A stretch of 64,000 nucleotides of DNA from Amaricoccus macauensis_A (GCF_049800915.1 NZ_JBNAFY010000006.1:124001-188000); one strand, 5' to 3'. Shown: positions 8,111-16,976, numbered from the stretch's first letter. Notes: generated from the sequence alone by a model not told the origin. Translations and numbers: made by a program.

Positions 8111-9073
8111 ATGATCAGATTAAACGTGCCTTGCGCAGTCGCCACCTTGCTGGCGGTTGTGCCTTGCGTAACCGTGGCACAGGAGGCACGGCTGGTGCGC
8201 ATGGCGACCGGCAGCCCGGCCGGCGTCTATTTTCCAGTCGGGCTCTCCCTTTGCCGTCTGGTCAATGAGAATCGCTCGGAACACAAAATTCGATGCGCTG
8301 CGGAAACGAGCGAAGGTTCACTGGACAACCTCGAGAAACTGAGAGCGAAGGATGTCGATCTTGCAATCGTACAATCCGACGTTCAGGCTGCGGCTTCGAC
8401 TGGCGACAACGCCTTTGACACCATGCGCGCTGTCATGTCGCTCTACCCGGAAACGGTAACGATCGTGGCGGGATCCGACACCGACATCGACAGCCTTGCG
8501 GCACTTGAAGGCAAACGCATCAGTGCCGGACCCATGGGATCAGCCCAACGTGCCATGTGGAACACGCTCATGGCGGCCGAAGGCTGGACCGAGGAGAGCT
8601 TCGCCGACCTGCTGGATCTGTCGCCCGCGGATCAGGCATCTAGCTTATGCGAAGGACAGATTGACGCCTTCGTGACGACAATCGGACATCCGGCGCTTAC
8701 GGTGCAGGAGGCTACTCTGGGCTGCGACGCGGAGATCGTCCCGGTGGAAAGCCCCGAGATCGAACAGTTCGTGTCTGAGAGTTCCGCGCTTGTGCAGGCC
8801 GAGATCCCCGGCGGACTCTATGCCGGACATGCGGAACCAATACCGAGCTTTGGCGTCACGGCGACGGTCATCACCCGAACCAATGTTTCGGAAGAGATCG
8901 TCTATACCTTCGTTTCGGCCGCGTTAATCAACCTGGACCGGCTTCGGCTTTTTGATCCAGCGCTGGCGGATCTTGAGATAGAGACCATGGCAAGCGCCGG
9001 CCTCTCCGTCCCCCTACATGACGGAGCCGCACAGGCCTTCGATGCAGCGGCGAACCCCGTTCCCGCCAACTGA
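8111..9073 (+). CDS. TAXI-family periplasmic solute receptor
   Basis: A 320-residue secreted protein of the TRAP-associated extracytoplasmic immunogenic (TAXI) family. A signal peptide (PCVTVAQEA at the cleavage region) precedes MATGSPAGVYFPVG, the family's ligand-binding signature, and later DLAIVQSDVQ. TAXI receptors deliver solutes to fused DctQM-type TRAP permeases, but no permease gene lies nearby, so this is an orphan receptor here. The start follows the strong site GGAGGGGAAC. The ligand cannot be predicted; glutamate or other carboxylates are known for relatives. Confidence 0.88.
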   Translation: MIRLNVPCAVATLLAVVPCVTVAQEARLVRMATGSPAGVYFPVGLSLCRLVNENRSEHKIRCAAETSEGSLDNLEKLRAKDVDLAIVQSDVQAAASTGDNAFDTMRAVMSLYPETVTIVAGSDTDIDSLAALEGKRISAGPMGSAQRAMWNTLMAAEGWTEESFADLLDLSPADQASSLCEGQIDAFVTTIGHPALTVQEATLGCDAEIVPVESPEIEQFVSESSALVQAEIPGGLYAGHAEPIPSFGVTATVITRTNVSEEIVYTFVSAALINLDRLRLFDPALADLEIETMASAGLSVPLHDGAAQAFDAAANPVPAN

Positions 9074-9085
9074 CTAATTTAGGGC

Positions 9086-10360
9086 CTAAACGGTGACACT
9101 CTGGGGTTCTTCCCGTGTTTCGTGAACGTTGCGATCGAGACGAAGGCGCCCGCGGGCAGCCTGCTCGACCAGACCGTCCATGGCGAGTGCGGCGGCCCCG
9201 CGCGCCCAGATGCGTTCGCCCCATTTGTGTATCTGGATCTCGGGGCGGGAACGCTCCGGCACCACAGTCAAGCTCTGCATCTGCTCAAGAACATTCTGGC
9301 TGTAGAGATAATCATACTGCATCCGTTCTCCGGAAAAGATGATCAGGCTCGGATCGAAGACATTGACGAGATTGGCCAGACCAAGAGCAAAGAGACTGCC
9401 TGCACGCTCGAACACACCGCGCGCCACGGGATTGCCCGCCATCGCTTCCTGATAGAGCAGATCGAGTTCGGTTCTGGGCGTGACATCGTGCGAAAGATCC
9501 CGCCCCAAAGCCACTCCAGCTTCACGCGCGATCGCGTAGTCAGCGACATAAGCCTCGAGACAACCACGCTGCCCGCAGCGGCAGAGCATTCCGCCATGCT
9601 GAATCTTGGTGTGCGCGAATTCGGTTCCGATCCCCCGAGCCCCCCTGAAGATCTTGCCATCCAGCACGATACCGAGGCCAATCCCCTGCTCGATCGTCAG
9701 CACGATAAAATTGTCGATGCCCCGCCCGTGACCAAACCATTTCTCCGCGAGAGCGACGAGGTTTGCATCATTGTCGAGCGCCACGGGACAGGAAAATCGC
9801 CGCTCGATCAGGTCTCCGAACGGAGCATTCCGATCCCCGAAACATGCGCTCCAATGGATGACACCGGTATTCGAGTCCACGAAACCTGGAACCCCCACAC
9901 CAAGCGAAGCGAGTTCTTCTTCCCGTCTTCCGCAAAGCGCTAGCGCCTCGAGAACCGTGTCGCGAAGCAGGTCCGCGACATCGCCTGCTGTCCTCGACAG
10001 GGGAGCCGCCAGTTCGCTAACGACGTATGACAGTTCTTCTCCGGCAAAATCGGTCAATGTAACCGTGATCTTTTCGGCAGAGATTTTCGCGCCCCCGATC
10101 AGAAACGCATCGGGGCGCACCTGCAACAGCACCCGGGGCCGACCGCGACTGCCCGCACGCACGTGCTCAGGATCAACGGTCTCCTCGACAAGCCCCTCAG
10201 CAACGAGATCCGCAGTGATAGACGTCACCGTTGCGGCGCTTATGCCGGTCTCGCGCGCGATATCCACGCGGGCGATGCGACTGTGGTTGCGGATTGCAGC
10301 CATTATCGCGCGACGGTTCTGCGCACGCAGACCTTGGACCTGTGTCAACTGAACTGGCAA
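9086..10360 (-). CDS. ROK-family transcriptional repressor
   Basis: A 424-residue ROK protein with an N-terminal winged helix (about residues 15-75, DIARETGISAATVTSITADL) and a C-terminal sugar-kinase-like domain. The ROK zinc motif CRCGQRGCLEAY is intact. Such proteins (XylR/NagC type) repress sugar-use genes and release DNA on binding a sugar ligand. The start is TTG at 10360 with AGGGAC upstream; there is no in-frame ATG. No sugar operon adjoins it, so its target is unknown, though a perfect palindrome lies 136 bases upstream of the start. Confidence 0.9.
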   Translation of the reverse strand: MPVQLTQVQGLRAQNRRAIMAAIRNHSRIARVDIARETGISAATVTSITADLVAEGLVEETVDPEHVRAGSRGRPRVLLQVRPDAFLIGGAKISAEKITVTLTDFAGEELSYVVSELAAPLSRTAGDVADLLRDTVLEALALCGRREEELASLGVGVPGFVDSNTGVIHWSACFGDRNAPFGDLIERRFSCPVALDNDANLVALAEKWFGHGRGIDNFIVLTIEQGIGLGIVLDGKIFRGARGIGTEFAHTKIQHGGMLCRCGQRGCLEAYVADYAIAREAGVALGRDLSHDVTPRTELDLLYQEAMAGNPVARGVFERAGSLFALGLANLVNVFDPSLIIFSGERMQYDYLYSQNVLEQMQSLTVVPERSRPEIQIHKWGERIWARGAAALAMDGLVEQAARGRLRLDRNVHETREEPQSVTV

Positions 10361-10496
10361 GGTTTCGTCCCTGTGAGAGCAATTGTTCAGATGGCACTAC
10401 AAATATTCAGAGCCCACCAAGCGCCGACCTGCAAATTTTTTGCTCACTATAGCTTGCAGTTGCAGTGCCAATTTGTCTCATAAATTAATCACTGGA

Positions 10497-10510
10497 TGAC
10501 AAATTTGTCA
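10497..10510. promoter_or_regulatory. perfect palindrome, probable ROK operator
   Basis: TGACAAATTTGTCA is a perfect 14-base inverted repeat in the AT-rich part of the intergenic region. A related half site, CCAATTTGTCTCA, lies just upstream at about 10469. Position and symmetry suit autoregulation by the divergent ROK repressor; control of the exporter genes is also possible. Confidence 0.5.
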
Positions 10511-10656
10511 AACTAAATTCATTTCGAGAATTATTTACTGTCAAAAACCGGCAAATTGCCATTCAGCACGCAGGGACCTCCGAGCAAACTAGCGTGTTCG
10601 GGTTCCACGGCGGGGTGACAGAACGTTCGATCTGGGATAAACAACCTTTACTCATT

Positions 10657-10762
10657 TTGGAGGTCGTCATGGAAAACACCCGGATACCACGCTGGTTCTG
10701 ACCAGGCCGGACAGGCCCGCCGGGCCATATTCCATGCAATTCCCGCTGCCAATATCCTCCAA
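10657..10762 (+). promoter_or_regulatory. leader with possible ribosome-site sequestration
   Basis: TTGGAGG at 10657-10663, the ribosome-binding site of the 10-codon leader frame, is perfectly complementary to CCTCCAA at 10756-10762, which sits 14 bases before the first ABC exporter start. A GGCCC/GGGCC hairpin lies between them. Pairing would close the whole leader into one domain. The exporter gene itself has no clear ribosome-binding site, so its expression may depend on events in this leader. This is a structural inference. Confidence 0.4.
10669..10701 (+). CDS. putative leader peptide, 10 residues
   Basis: A ten-codon frame encoding MENTRIPRWF starts at an ATG eight bases after the strong site TTTTGGAGG and stops 75 bases before the first ABC exporter gene. 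Its ribosome-binding site is far better than that of the exporter gene. The arrangement recalls leader peptides that control trp genes or antibiotic-resistance genes by ribosome stalling. I know of no named family for this peptide. It could be chance, but the site strength and the following GC-rich hairpin argue for a real leader. Confidence 0.5.
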   Translation: MENTRIPRWF

Positions 10763-10776
10763 TCGAGTGCTTTTTC

Positions 10777-12630
10777 ATGTTTGCCTTCTTCGAATCGCTC
10801 GTCGATCCGTATCAGCGTTACACTGAGGATGAGACGCCCTCCCGGCGCCTGATACCGTATATCGCTTCCTTTCTGAGGCCCGCCCGCGGCGTGATGTTCA
10901 TGGCGTTTCTCGCGGTCATGACGATCAGCCTCATCGAGGTCTGGCTCATCCGATATACCGGGCAGGTCGTGGATAGCCTGTCGGAAACCGGTGCCGAAGG
11001 TGTATGGCAGGCCCATGGGCTCGAGTTGCTTGGGGTCGCGGTCTTCATCCTGCTGGTTCGCCCCGTGGTACAATTCATTGCGGATGCGCTGCTCAACCAG
11101 TCCCTGATGCCCAACATAGGTGCGATGGTCCGCTGGCGGAGCCACCGGCACCTCCTCCGCCAGTCGGTCGGCTGGTTCCAGAACGATTTTGCGGGGCGTA
11201 TCGCCAATCGGGTGATGCAGACCGCGCCGGCCGTTTCGGAGGCGACCTTTCAGACCTTCGATGCCATTGTCTACTCGACCGTCTACCTCACCGGTGCGAT
11301 CTGGCTCCTGTCCGAAACCGATCCGCGACTCGCCATCCCGCTCGTGTTCTGGTTCGGTCTCTATGTCGCGCTGATGGCGTGGATCGTGCCTCAGGTCGGA
11401 CGTGCTTCCAAGGCGGCCGCAGACGCTCGTTCTCAGGTGACGGGCCGCATCGTCGACAGCTACACGAACATTCAGTCCGTGAAGCTCTTCGCCCATGGCC
11501 GGGTCGAGGAAGCCTATGCCGGTGATGCGATCGAGGCTGCCCGCAAGACCTTTCAGGGCCAGATGCGGCTCATCACCAAGATGGAATTAGGGCTGACGCT
11601 TCTGAACGGCATTCTTGTCGTCTCGGTCGTCGGACTGGCAATCCATCTCTGGCATGGAGGCTATGCCACGATCGGCACCGTCGCCGCCGCCACAGCCCTT
11701 ACTTTGCGGCTTTCCGCAATGACGGGTTGGATCATGTGGGCGCTCTCGGAGCTGTTCGAGAACATCGGCACAATCCGGGAGGGCATGGAGACCATCGCGC
11801 AGCCCGTTGACCTGCCCGATACGGAGGGCGCCACGGCACTTGTTGTGGACAAGGGCGAGGTTATGTTCGATCGGGTGAGCCATCATTATGGAAAGGGCGA
11901 AGGCGGCCTGCGCAGGGTGTCGCTCTCCATCGCCCCAGGCGAACGCATCGGGCTCGTGGGGCGTTCGGGGGCGGGGAAATCGACCCTTGTGAACCTTCTC
12001 CTGCGCTTCTTCGATGCCGAAACCGGCACGATCCGGATCGACGGGCAGGATATCCGTGCGGTTACGCAGGACAGTCTGAGGCGCAACATTGGCATGGTGA
12101 CGCAGGATCCTTCCCTGCTTCACCGCTCCGTCCGCGACAATCTGCTCTATGGAAAGCCGGAGGCGAGCGAAGCGGAAATGATCGCCGCCGCGAAACGGGC
12201 CGAAGCCCATGACTTCATCCTCGGTCTGCGCGATGCCGCCGGCAACACGGGATATGACGCCATGGTCGGAGAACGGGGAGTCAAGCTTTCGGGCGGGCAA
12301 CGGCAAAGGATTGCGCTGGCACGCGTGATCCTGAAAAATGCGCCCATCCTGGTGCTGGATGAGGCAACCTCCGCACTCGACAGCGAAATCGAGGCCGCGA
12401 TCCAGACCAGCCTCTACGGACTGATGGAAGGAAAGACCGTGATCGCCATTGCGCACCGCCTGTCGACAATTGCTCATATGGACCGGATAGTCGTTCTGGA
12501 GGATGGCGCTATCGCGGAGCAGGGCAGCCACAAGGAGCTTCTGGCGCGGGGCCGGTCCTATGCAGCCTTTTGGCAGCGGCAATCGGGCGGCTTCCTTGCC
12601 ACCGAACCGGAACCGGAGGGGGCCGAGTGA
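10777..12630 (+). CDS. ABC exporter half-transporter (TMD-NBD), first subunit
   Basis: A 617-residue half-size exporter with an N-terminal six-helix membrane domain and a C-terminal ATPase. Walker A is GRSGAGKST (about residue 393), the signature is LSGGQRQR (about 503) and Walker B is ILVLDEATSALD, followed by IAHRLST. It most likely forms a heterodimer with the next gene product, which overlaps it by four bases. Substrate is unknown; drug, lipid and peptide exporters share this architecture. No clear ribosome-binding site precedes the ATG, while a leader peptide frame lies upstream. Confidence 0.9.
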   Translation: MFAFFESLVDPYQRYTEDETPSRRLIPYIASFLRPARGVMFMAFLAVMTISLIEVWLIRYTGQVVDSLSETGAEGVWQAHGLELLGVAVFILLVRPVVQFIADALLNQSLMPNIGAMVRWRSHRHLLRQSVGWFQNDFAGRIANRVMQTAPAVSEATFQTFDAIVYSTVYLTGAIWLLSETDPRLAIPLVFWFGLYVALMAWIVPQVGRASKAAADARSQVTGRIVDSYTNIQSVKLFAHGRVEEAYAGDAIEAARKTFQGQMRLITKMELGLTLLNGILVVSVVGLAIHLWHGGYATIGTVAAATALTLRLSAMTGWIMWALSELFENIGTIREGMETIAQPVDLPDTEGATALVVDKGEVMFDRVSHHYGKGEGGLRRVSLSIAPGERIGLVGRSGAGKSTLVNLLLRFFDAETGTIRIDGQDIRAVTQDSLRRNIGMVTQDPSLLHRSVRDNLLYGKPEASEAEMIAAAKRAEAHDFILGLRDAAGNTGYDAMVGERGVKLSGGQRQRIALARVILKNAPILVLDEATSALDSEIEAAIQTSLYGLMEGKTVIAIAHRLSTIAHMDRIVVLEDGAIAEQGSHKELLARGRSYAAFWQRQSGGFLATEPEPEGAE

Positions 12631-14456
12631 AATTCCTTTCGGACATCATTTATGCCTTCCGTCATGCGGATGGCCCGCCACCGGACCGGCTCCTGCCCTT
12701 CCTGCGATGGGCGCTCGACGGCGCTTTTCCGGCCATTTTCCTCATGCTGGGCCTCAGCATCGCCACCGGCCTGACGGAAGTGGCGGGCGCGGCGATCATT
12801 GGCTGGGTGATAGATGCGGCGCTGGCGCGCGGACCGGAGGGTCTGTTTCCGGGAATCCTGCCAGGACTTCTGGGCGTGGTGGCATTCTTCCTGATTCTGC
12901 GGCCCTTCGTGATGGGTGGAGGTGCTGCCGTCACGGCGCTGACATTGCAGCCCAACATCTATCCCCTCGTTCTTTCACGGATAAACCGTCATGTGCTCGG
13001 TCATTCCCTGAGTTATTTCGACGATGACTTTGCCGGGCGCATTGCCCAGAAGGCGCAACAGACCTCGCGCGCCACGACAGAGGTCGTGACCGAGATCTGC
13101 AACACCTTCGGCTTCGCGATCAGCGCCGTAATCGGGGCCGCCACGGTCATGGCCCTGGTGAGTTGGCAACTTGGCGTGATACTGGCGCTCTGGGTAGTGG
13201 GATATGTCTTCCTGATCCAGTACTTCCTGCCGCGCATCCGATCCCGCTCGAAGGCCCGGGCTGCGGCGCGCGCCGTGGTGACCGGCCAGATCGTCGATAC
13301 GGTCTCGAACATCGCGACCGTCAAGCTCTTCGCCCATGGCGCCTTCGAGGATCGCGCGGCGCTCGATGCGCTTTCGGGGTATCGCGACAGCGCCATCGGG
13401 TTCGGGCGCGTTGCAACCGGGTTCCGGTTCCTCCTGATGACCCTCGCGGGGCTACTGCCCGTCGCGCTGATATCGGCTTCGCTGTGGTTCTGGTCCCAAG
13501 GTACCGCGAGCGCGGGCGACATCGCAGCGGCGGGGCTCATCTCGACCCGTCTCGCGCAGATGTCGGGATGGGTGAGCATGGTGGCCATGGGGGTCTTCGC
13601 CAATATCGGCGAGATTGAGGATGGCATCCGCACGCTCAGTCCCCCGCATCGGGTGGTCGACCGGCCTGATGCGCAGCCGATCGAGCGCGCGCGCGGTGCG
13701 GTGAACTTCGAGCACGTGCGCTTCGGATACGGGCGCAAGGAAGCCGCCATCGAGGATCTCTCGCTCCATGTCTCACCTGGCGAGAAGGTCGCGCTGGTCG
13801 GTCGGTCGGGGGCCGGAAAGTCGACGCTCGTTTCGCTGCTCCTGCGGCTCTACGATACCGAAGCCGGGCGGATCACTCTCGACGGCACCGATATTCGCGA
13901 CCTGACCCAGGATGGACTTCGGGCACAGATCGGCATGGTCCGGCAAGAGACCTCGATGTTCAACCGCTCGGCATTGGAGAACATCCGCTATGGCCGACCC
14001 AACGCCACGGACGAGGAAGTTATTGCCGCGGCCAAGCGTGCGGAAGCCCATGATTTCATCCTCGGAATGCGGGACTTTCTTGGTCGCGAAGGCTACGACG
14101 CGCATCTCGGAGAGCGCGGGGTCAAACTCTCTGGCGGGCAGCGGCAGCGGATCGCGCTGGCCCGCGTGATCCTCAAGAACGCGCCGGTTCTGGTGCTCGA
14201 TGAAGCCACATCCGCGCTTGACAGCGAGGTCGAGGCCGCGATCCAAGGCACACTCGAGACGGTGATGGAAGGCAAGACCGTAATCGCCATCGCGCACCGG
14301 CTTTCGACCATCGCCCGGATGGACAGGATCGTGGTGCTCGATGGCGGCAGGATCGCGGAAGAAGGCAGCCATGCCGAGTTACTTGATCAGGGCGGGCTCT
14401 ACGCCGGCTTCTGGGATCATCAGTCGGGCGGGTTCATCAACCTTGCGGCGGAGTGA
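12627..14456 (+). CDS. ABC exporter half-transporter (TMD-NBD), second subunit
   Basis: A 609-residue half-size ABC exporter paralogous to the preceding gene. Walker A is GRSGAGKST (about residue 391), the signature LSGGQRQR and Walker B VLVLDEATSALD; both ATPase sites look intact. The GTG at 12627 overlaps the upstream stop (GTGA) and follows CCGGAGGGGG, so it is preferred over an in-frame ATG at 12570. Coupled translation and equal length support a heterodimeric exporter. Its stop in turn overlaps a possible GTG start of tlyA. Confidence 0.9.
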   Translation: MKFLSDIIYAFRHADGPPPDRLLPFLRWALDGAFPAIFLMLGLSIATGLTEVAGAAIIGWVIDAALARGPEGLFPGILPGLLGVVAFFLILRPFVMGGGAAVTALTLQPNIYPLVLSRINRHVLGHSLSYFDDDFAGRIAQKAQQTSRATTEVVTEICNTFGFAISAVIGAATVMALVSWQLGVILALWVVGYVFLIQYFLPRIRSRSKARAAARAVVTGQIVDTVSNIATVKLFAHGAFEDRAALDALSGYRDSAIGFGRVATGFRFLLMTLAGLLPVALISASLWFWSQGTASAGDIAAAGLISTRLAQMSGWVSMVAMGVFANIGEIEDGIRTLSPPHRVVDRPDAQPIERARGAVNFEHVRFGYGRKEAAIEDLSLHVSPGEKVALVGRSGAGKSTLVSLLLRLYDTEAGRITLDGTDIRDLTQDGLRAQIGMVRQETSMFNRSALENIRYGRPNATDEEVIAAAKRAEAHDFILGMRDFLGREGYDAHLGERGVKLSGGQRQRIALARVILKNAPVLVLDEATSALDSEVEAAIQGTLETVMEGKTVIAIAHRLSTIARMDRIVVLDGGRIAEEGSHAELLDQGGLYAGFWDHQSGGFINLAAE

Positions 14457-14464
14457 CGCGGGCC

Positions 14465-15202
14465 ATGCCGCGGCTCGATCAGGCGCTTGTCGAGGCGGGG
14501 CTGGCGGAAAGCCGGGCGCGGGCGCAGGCTCTGATCGCCGCGGGTGTGGTCGAGATTGACGGCAGGCCGGCAGCAAAACCGGCGCAGAAGGTCGGCCCCG
14601 ATAGCAGGGTCAGGCTCACCGAAGATCCCCTGCCCTATGTTTCGCGCGCTGCCCTGAAGCTCAAACATGCGCTGGACACGTTCGGGCTCGATCCCGGTGG
14701 CGCGGGGGCGCTTGATCTCGGCGCCTCGACTGGAGGGTTCACCCAGGTGCTTCTCGAAGCGGGCGCGGCACAGGTCTGGGCCATTGATGTGGGCCATGGG
14801 CAGCTTCACAAGAAGCTTCGAGGCGACCCGCGCGTGCAGGTCATCGAAGGTTTGAACGTGCGGGATCTGACCCCGGAGCAAGTGCCCCCACCCGACTGGA
14901 TCGTTTCGGATCTTTCCTTCATTTCGCTCGAGAAGGCACTGCCGCCCGCACTCGACATGGCTGGGCCCGGCGCGACGCTGGTTTGCCTTGTGAAGCCACA
15001 ATTCGAAGTGGGTCGCGCGCATGTCGGCAAGGGTGGAATCGTGCGCGATCACGGCGCGATAGAGGCCGCGCGCGAGCGAATCCGTCGGTTCATCGAACGA
15101 TCGGGCTGGACCGTGATCGGAGAGTGCGAAAGCCCGATCCGTGGCGGTGACGGAAACGTGGAGTTCCTCCTCGCGGCCCACAAATCAACTCCAGACCGCT
15201 AG
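14465..15202 (+). CDS. tlyA: TlyA-family rRNA 2'-O-methyltransferase
   Basis: About 245 residues. An N-terminal S4 RNA-binding domain (MPRLDQALVEAGLAESRARA) is followed by an FtsJ/RrmJ-type methyltransferase with the SAM site ALDLGASTGGFTQVLL and the downstream motifs VSDLSFIS and LVKPQFEVG. In mycobacteria TlyA methylates ribose in 16S and 23S rRNA; older annotations call it hemolysin A. It follows the ABC exporter pair without a gap. A GTG at 14453, overlapping the upstream stop, is an alternative start; the ATG at 14465 fits homologues better. Confidence 0.9.
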   Translation: MPRLDQALVEAGLAESRARAQALIAAGVVEIDGRPAAKPAQKVGPDSRVRLTEDPLPYVSRAALKLKHALDTFGLDPGGAGALDLGASTGGFTQVLLEAGAAQVWAIDVGHGQLHKKLRGDPRVQVIEGLNVRDLTPEQVPPPDWIVSDLSFISLEKALPPALDMAGPGATLVCLVKPQFEVGRAHVGKGGIVRDHGAIEAARERIRRFIERSGWTVIGECESPIRGGDGNVEFLLAAHKSTPDR

Positions 15203-15256
15203 ACCGAAATCCGGACCACCCAGGCTCCAGGCGTTCCGAATGCCAGTCACGGTGCG

Positions 15257-15272
15257 GTGACGAGACCGTCAC
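15257..15272. promoter_or_regulatory. inverted repeat upstream of acyltransferase-like gene
   Basis: GTGACG and CGTCAC form a perfect six-base stem around AGAC, 48 bases before the HlyC-like start. Further copies of GTCACG and CGTCACG occur at about 15246-15251 and 15302-15308, so the CGTCAC half site recurs around the presumed promoter of the RTX cluster. It may be a regulator site. Confidence 0.35.
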
Positions 15273-15319
15273 GTCCGGGATGTTCTCTTGTGGATCATCA
15301 CCGTCACGAGGAGCTTGTG

Positions 15320-15790
15320 ATGAACATGCCGCAGAGAAAATTCGAGCTGCAAGCCAATGCGAGCCGGCTCACGCTCGCCACCCGGATGAGGCCGGAAGCC
15401 GCGATGGGTCTGGCCACGGCGCGCCTCATGGTTCACCCGGCGTTTGCCCGCGCGCCCTTCGGGCATATCGCCCGCGCGCTAGCCGGGCAGGTCAACCGAG
15501 GACACTATGCCTTCGCCATGCGAAGCGGACAGCCGGTGGGGTTCGTGGGCTATGGCCTTGTTTCGGAAGCCGTCGGCGAGGGCTGGCTCGCGGGGAACCG
15601 CGCCATCGGCACCGCGGAGGCCGTGGGCGGCGATTGCCTGCTGCTCAATTTCTGGCAGGCGGATGATGCCGAGGTTGGGGCTTTCCTTCGTTCAGCCCTC
15701 CGCATGACCCTGCCCGCTATCCGCCGCATTTATGCCAAACGTCACTACCCGGACGGCCGCACCCGGCCCGTGCGGCTCGAACTCGCCTGA
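15320..15790 (+). CDS. divergent HlyC-like toxin-activating lysine-acyltransferase
   Basis: A 156-residue protein. The segment HYAFAMRSGQPVGFVGYGLV aligns well with the conserved core of HlyC/RtxC acyltransferases (QYALLTRDNYPVAYCSWANL in E. coli), and the flanking regions follow the family pattern. HlyC transfers a fatty acyl chain from acyl-ACP to internal lysines of RTX toxins in the cytoplasm. By eye, the positions of the HlyC catalytic His and Asp are Phe and Asn here (HPAFARAP, LLNFWQ), so activity is not assured. The start at 15320 follows GAGGAG; a longer ORF from 15257 reads as noncoding. Three RTX genes follow directly, which strengthens the assignment. Confidence 0.7.
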   Translation: MNMPQRKFELQANASRLTLATRMRPEAAMGLATARLMVHPAFARAPFGHIARALAGQVNRGHYAFAMRSGQPVGFVGYGLVSEAVGEGWLAGNRAIGTAEAVGGDCLLLNFWQADDAEVGAFLRSALRMTLPAIRRIYAKRHYPDGRTRPVRLELA

Positions 15791-15796
15791 TTTCCT

Positions 15797-15811
15797 GAGA
15801 ATTTTCCCTGA
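15797..15811 (+). repeat. 15-base repeat upstream of RTX gene 1
   Basis: GAGAATTTTCCCTGA occurs here, 25 bases before the first RTX start, and identically at 18199-18213 before the third. It is not present before the second. It marks a duplicated leader and may be functional. Confidence 0.7.
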
Positions 15812-15835
15812 GAACAGCGAAATGGATGTTCCATC

Positions 15836-16957
15836 ATGACCCGAGTCAATGCGGCCCTCGCGCGGGAAGGCGTCACATTTCTTGACGGAAGTTTCGACTA
15901 TGAAAGACATGCGTTTGATGACTTCCGTTATCCAAACAGCTCACGAAATTCTGGAGGGGGAACGAGCTGGAACGAATATTTCTGGTTCGACAAGGAAGAA
16001 AACATCGTCAGTGCATTCGGGCATGACATGTATATCCTCAATTCATACCCAGGCGGATTTGTAGACCGGCTCGAAATCGCATTCGACAAGAATGACCATG
16101 TCATTCGAGATGACGGCGACCCTGACACAAACGATTTATATCTGCGCCCTGATGTCACCATCGACAAGCTCACGCCAAAGGATCTTGCCGGCGAAGAGGG
16201 CGAAGCCATCTTTTATGAAATTACTGGCCACCAGAGCGATGGAAGCTTCCACAATTATCTCATGAGCCATGATGATGAGATCACCGGAAGCGACTATGAC
16301 GACGCAATCAAGGCCGGGGGTGGGGCGGACGACCTTTGGCTGCGGGATGGCGATGACCTTGGCATTGGGGGTGAAGGCGACGATTTCATCACCGGAGGGC
16401 TGGGAGATGACTGGCTCGAGGGTGACACTGGCAACGACCAGCTTCATGGCGAATTCGGTAAAGACACGCTCAGTGGCGGCAGTGGCAATGATACCCTCAC
16501 CGGTGGCAGCAACAACGACACACTCAGCGGCGGATCTGGCAACGATACGCTCAGTGGCGACGGCGGCAACGATACGCTCAACGGCGGGGCAGGCAATGAT
16601 GACCTGACCGGTGGAGCCGGTGCCGACCTGATGAATGGCGGAACGGGAAGTGACCGCTTCATTTTCGAGGCCGTTTCGGACTCAACCAGCCGCAAACCGG
16701 ACATCATTCGCGATTTCGATTTTGACGGATTCGAGCGAGACAAGATCGACCTGAGCGAACTCGGTGTAACCGGCTTAACGTCCCTTGGCTCATTCGGTGG
16801 TCCGGGCGCGTATTTGGTCGGGGCACGGAATGTCGGAACGGATACCCATCTGCTGGTCAACACGGATTCCGATGCGACTGTCGAGATGAAAATCATCGTT
16901 CGGGACGGGTTCGTCACGGCACAAGACTGGTCCGAAAGCGATTTCATCCTGGCCTGA
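15836..16957 (+). CDS. RTX calcium-binding protein 1
   Basis: A 373-residue acidic protein without an N-terminal signal peptide. Residues 1-150 form a module shared with the next two genes; residues about 160-270 hold around ten glycine-rich nonapeptides of the type GGSGNDTLS, the Ca-binding beta-roll of type I-secreted proteins. The C-terminus (GTDTHLLVNTDSDATVEM, ending DFILA) is shared with its paralogues and probably acts as the secretion signal. There is no hydrophobic pore-forming region as in RTX toxins, and no HlyB/HlyD genes are in view. Lys159, at the entry to the repeats (IKAGGGAD), is conserved in all three. The coding sequence is visibly richer in A and T than its surroundings. 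Confidence 0.88.
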   Translation: MTRVNAALAREGVTFLDGSFDYERHAFDDFRYPNSSRNSGGGTSWNEYFWFDKEENIVSAFGHDMYILNSYPGGFVDRLEIAFDKNDHVIRDDGDPDTNDLYLRPDVTIDKLTPKDLAGEEGEAIFYEITGHQSDGSFHNYLMSHDDEITGSDYDDAIKAGGGADDLWLRDGDDLGIGGEGDDFITGGLGDDWLEGDTGNDQLHGEFGKDTLSGGSGNDTLTGGSNNDTLSGGSGNDTLSGDGGNDTLNGGAGNDDLTGGAGADLMNGGTGSDRFIFEAVSDSTSRKPDIIRDFDFDGFERDKIDLSELGVTGLTSLGSFGGPGAYLVGARNVGTDTHLLVNTDSDATVEMKIIVRDGFVTAQDWSESDFILA

Positions 16958-16976
16958 CCGGCGGCCAGGCATTTTT
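16952..16976 (+). terminator. weak intrinsic terminator after RTX gene 1
   Basis: GCCTG and CAGGC pair around a CCG/CGG core and are followed by ATTTTT. The stem overlaps the stop codon region, so it may only attenuate transcription into the second RTX gene. Confidence 0.45.

Larger units (their letters stand above)
10361..10776. other. divergent intergenic region, ROK gene / ABC exporter leader
   Basis: 416 bases. The left half is AT-rich and contains the palindrome at 10497-10510. The right half holds a 10-codon open frame with a strong ribosome-binding site, a GC-rich inverted segment GGCCCGCCGGGCC just after it, and a segment complementary to the leader's ribosome-binding site. These are listed separately. 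Confidence 0.6.
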
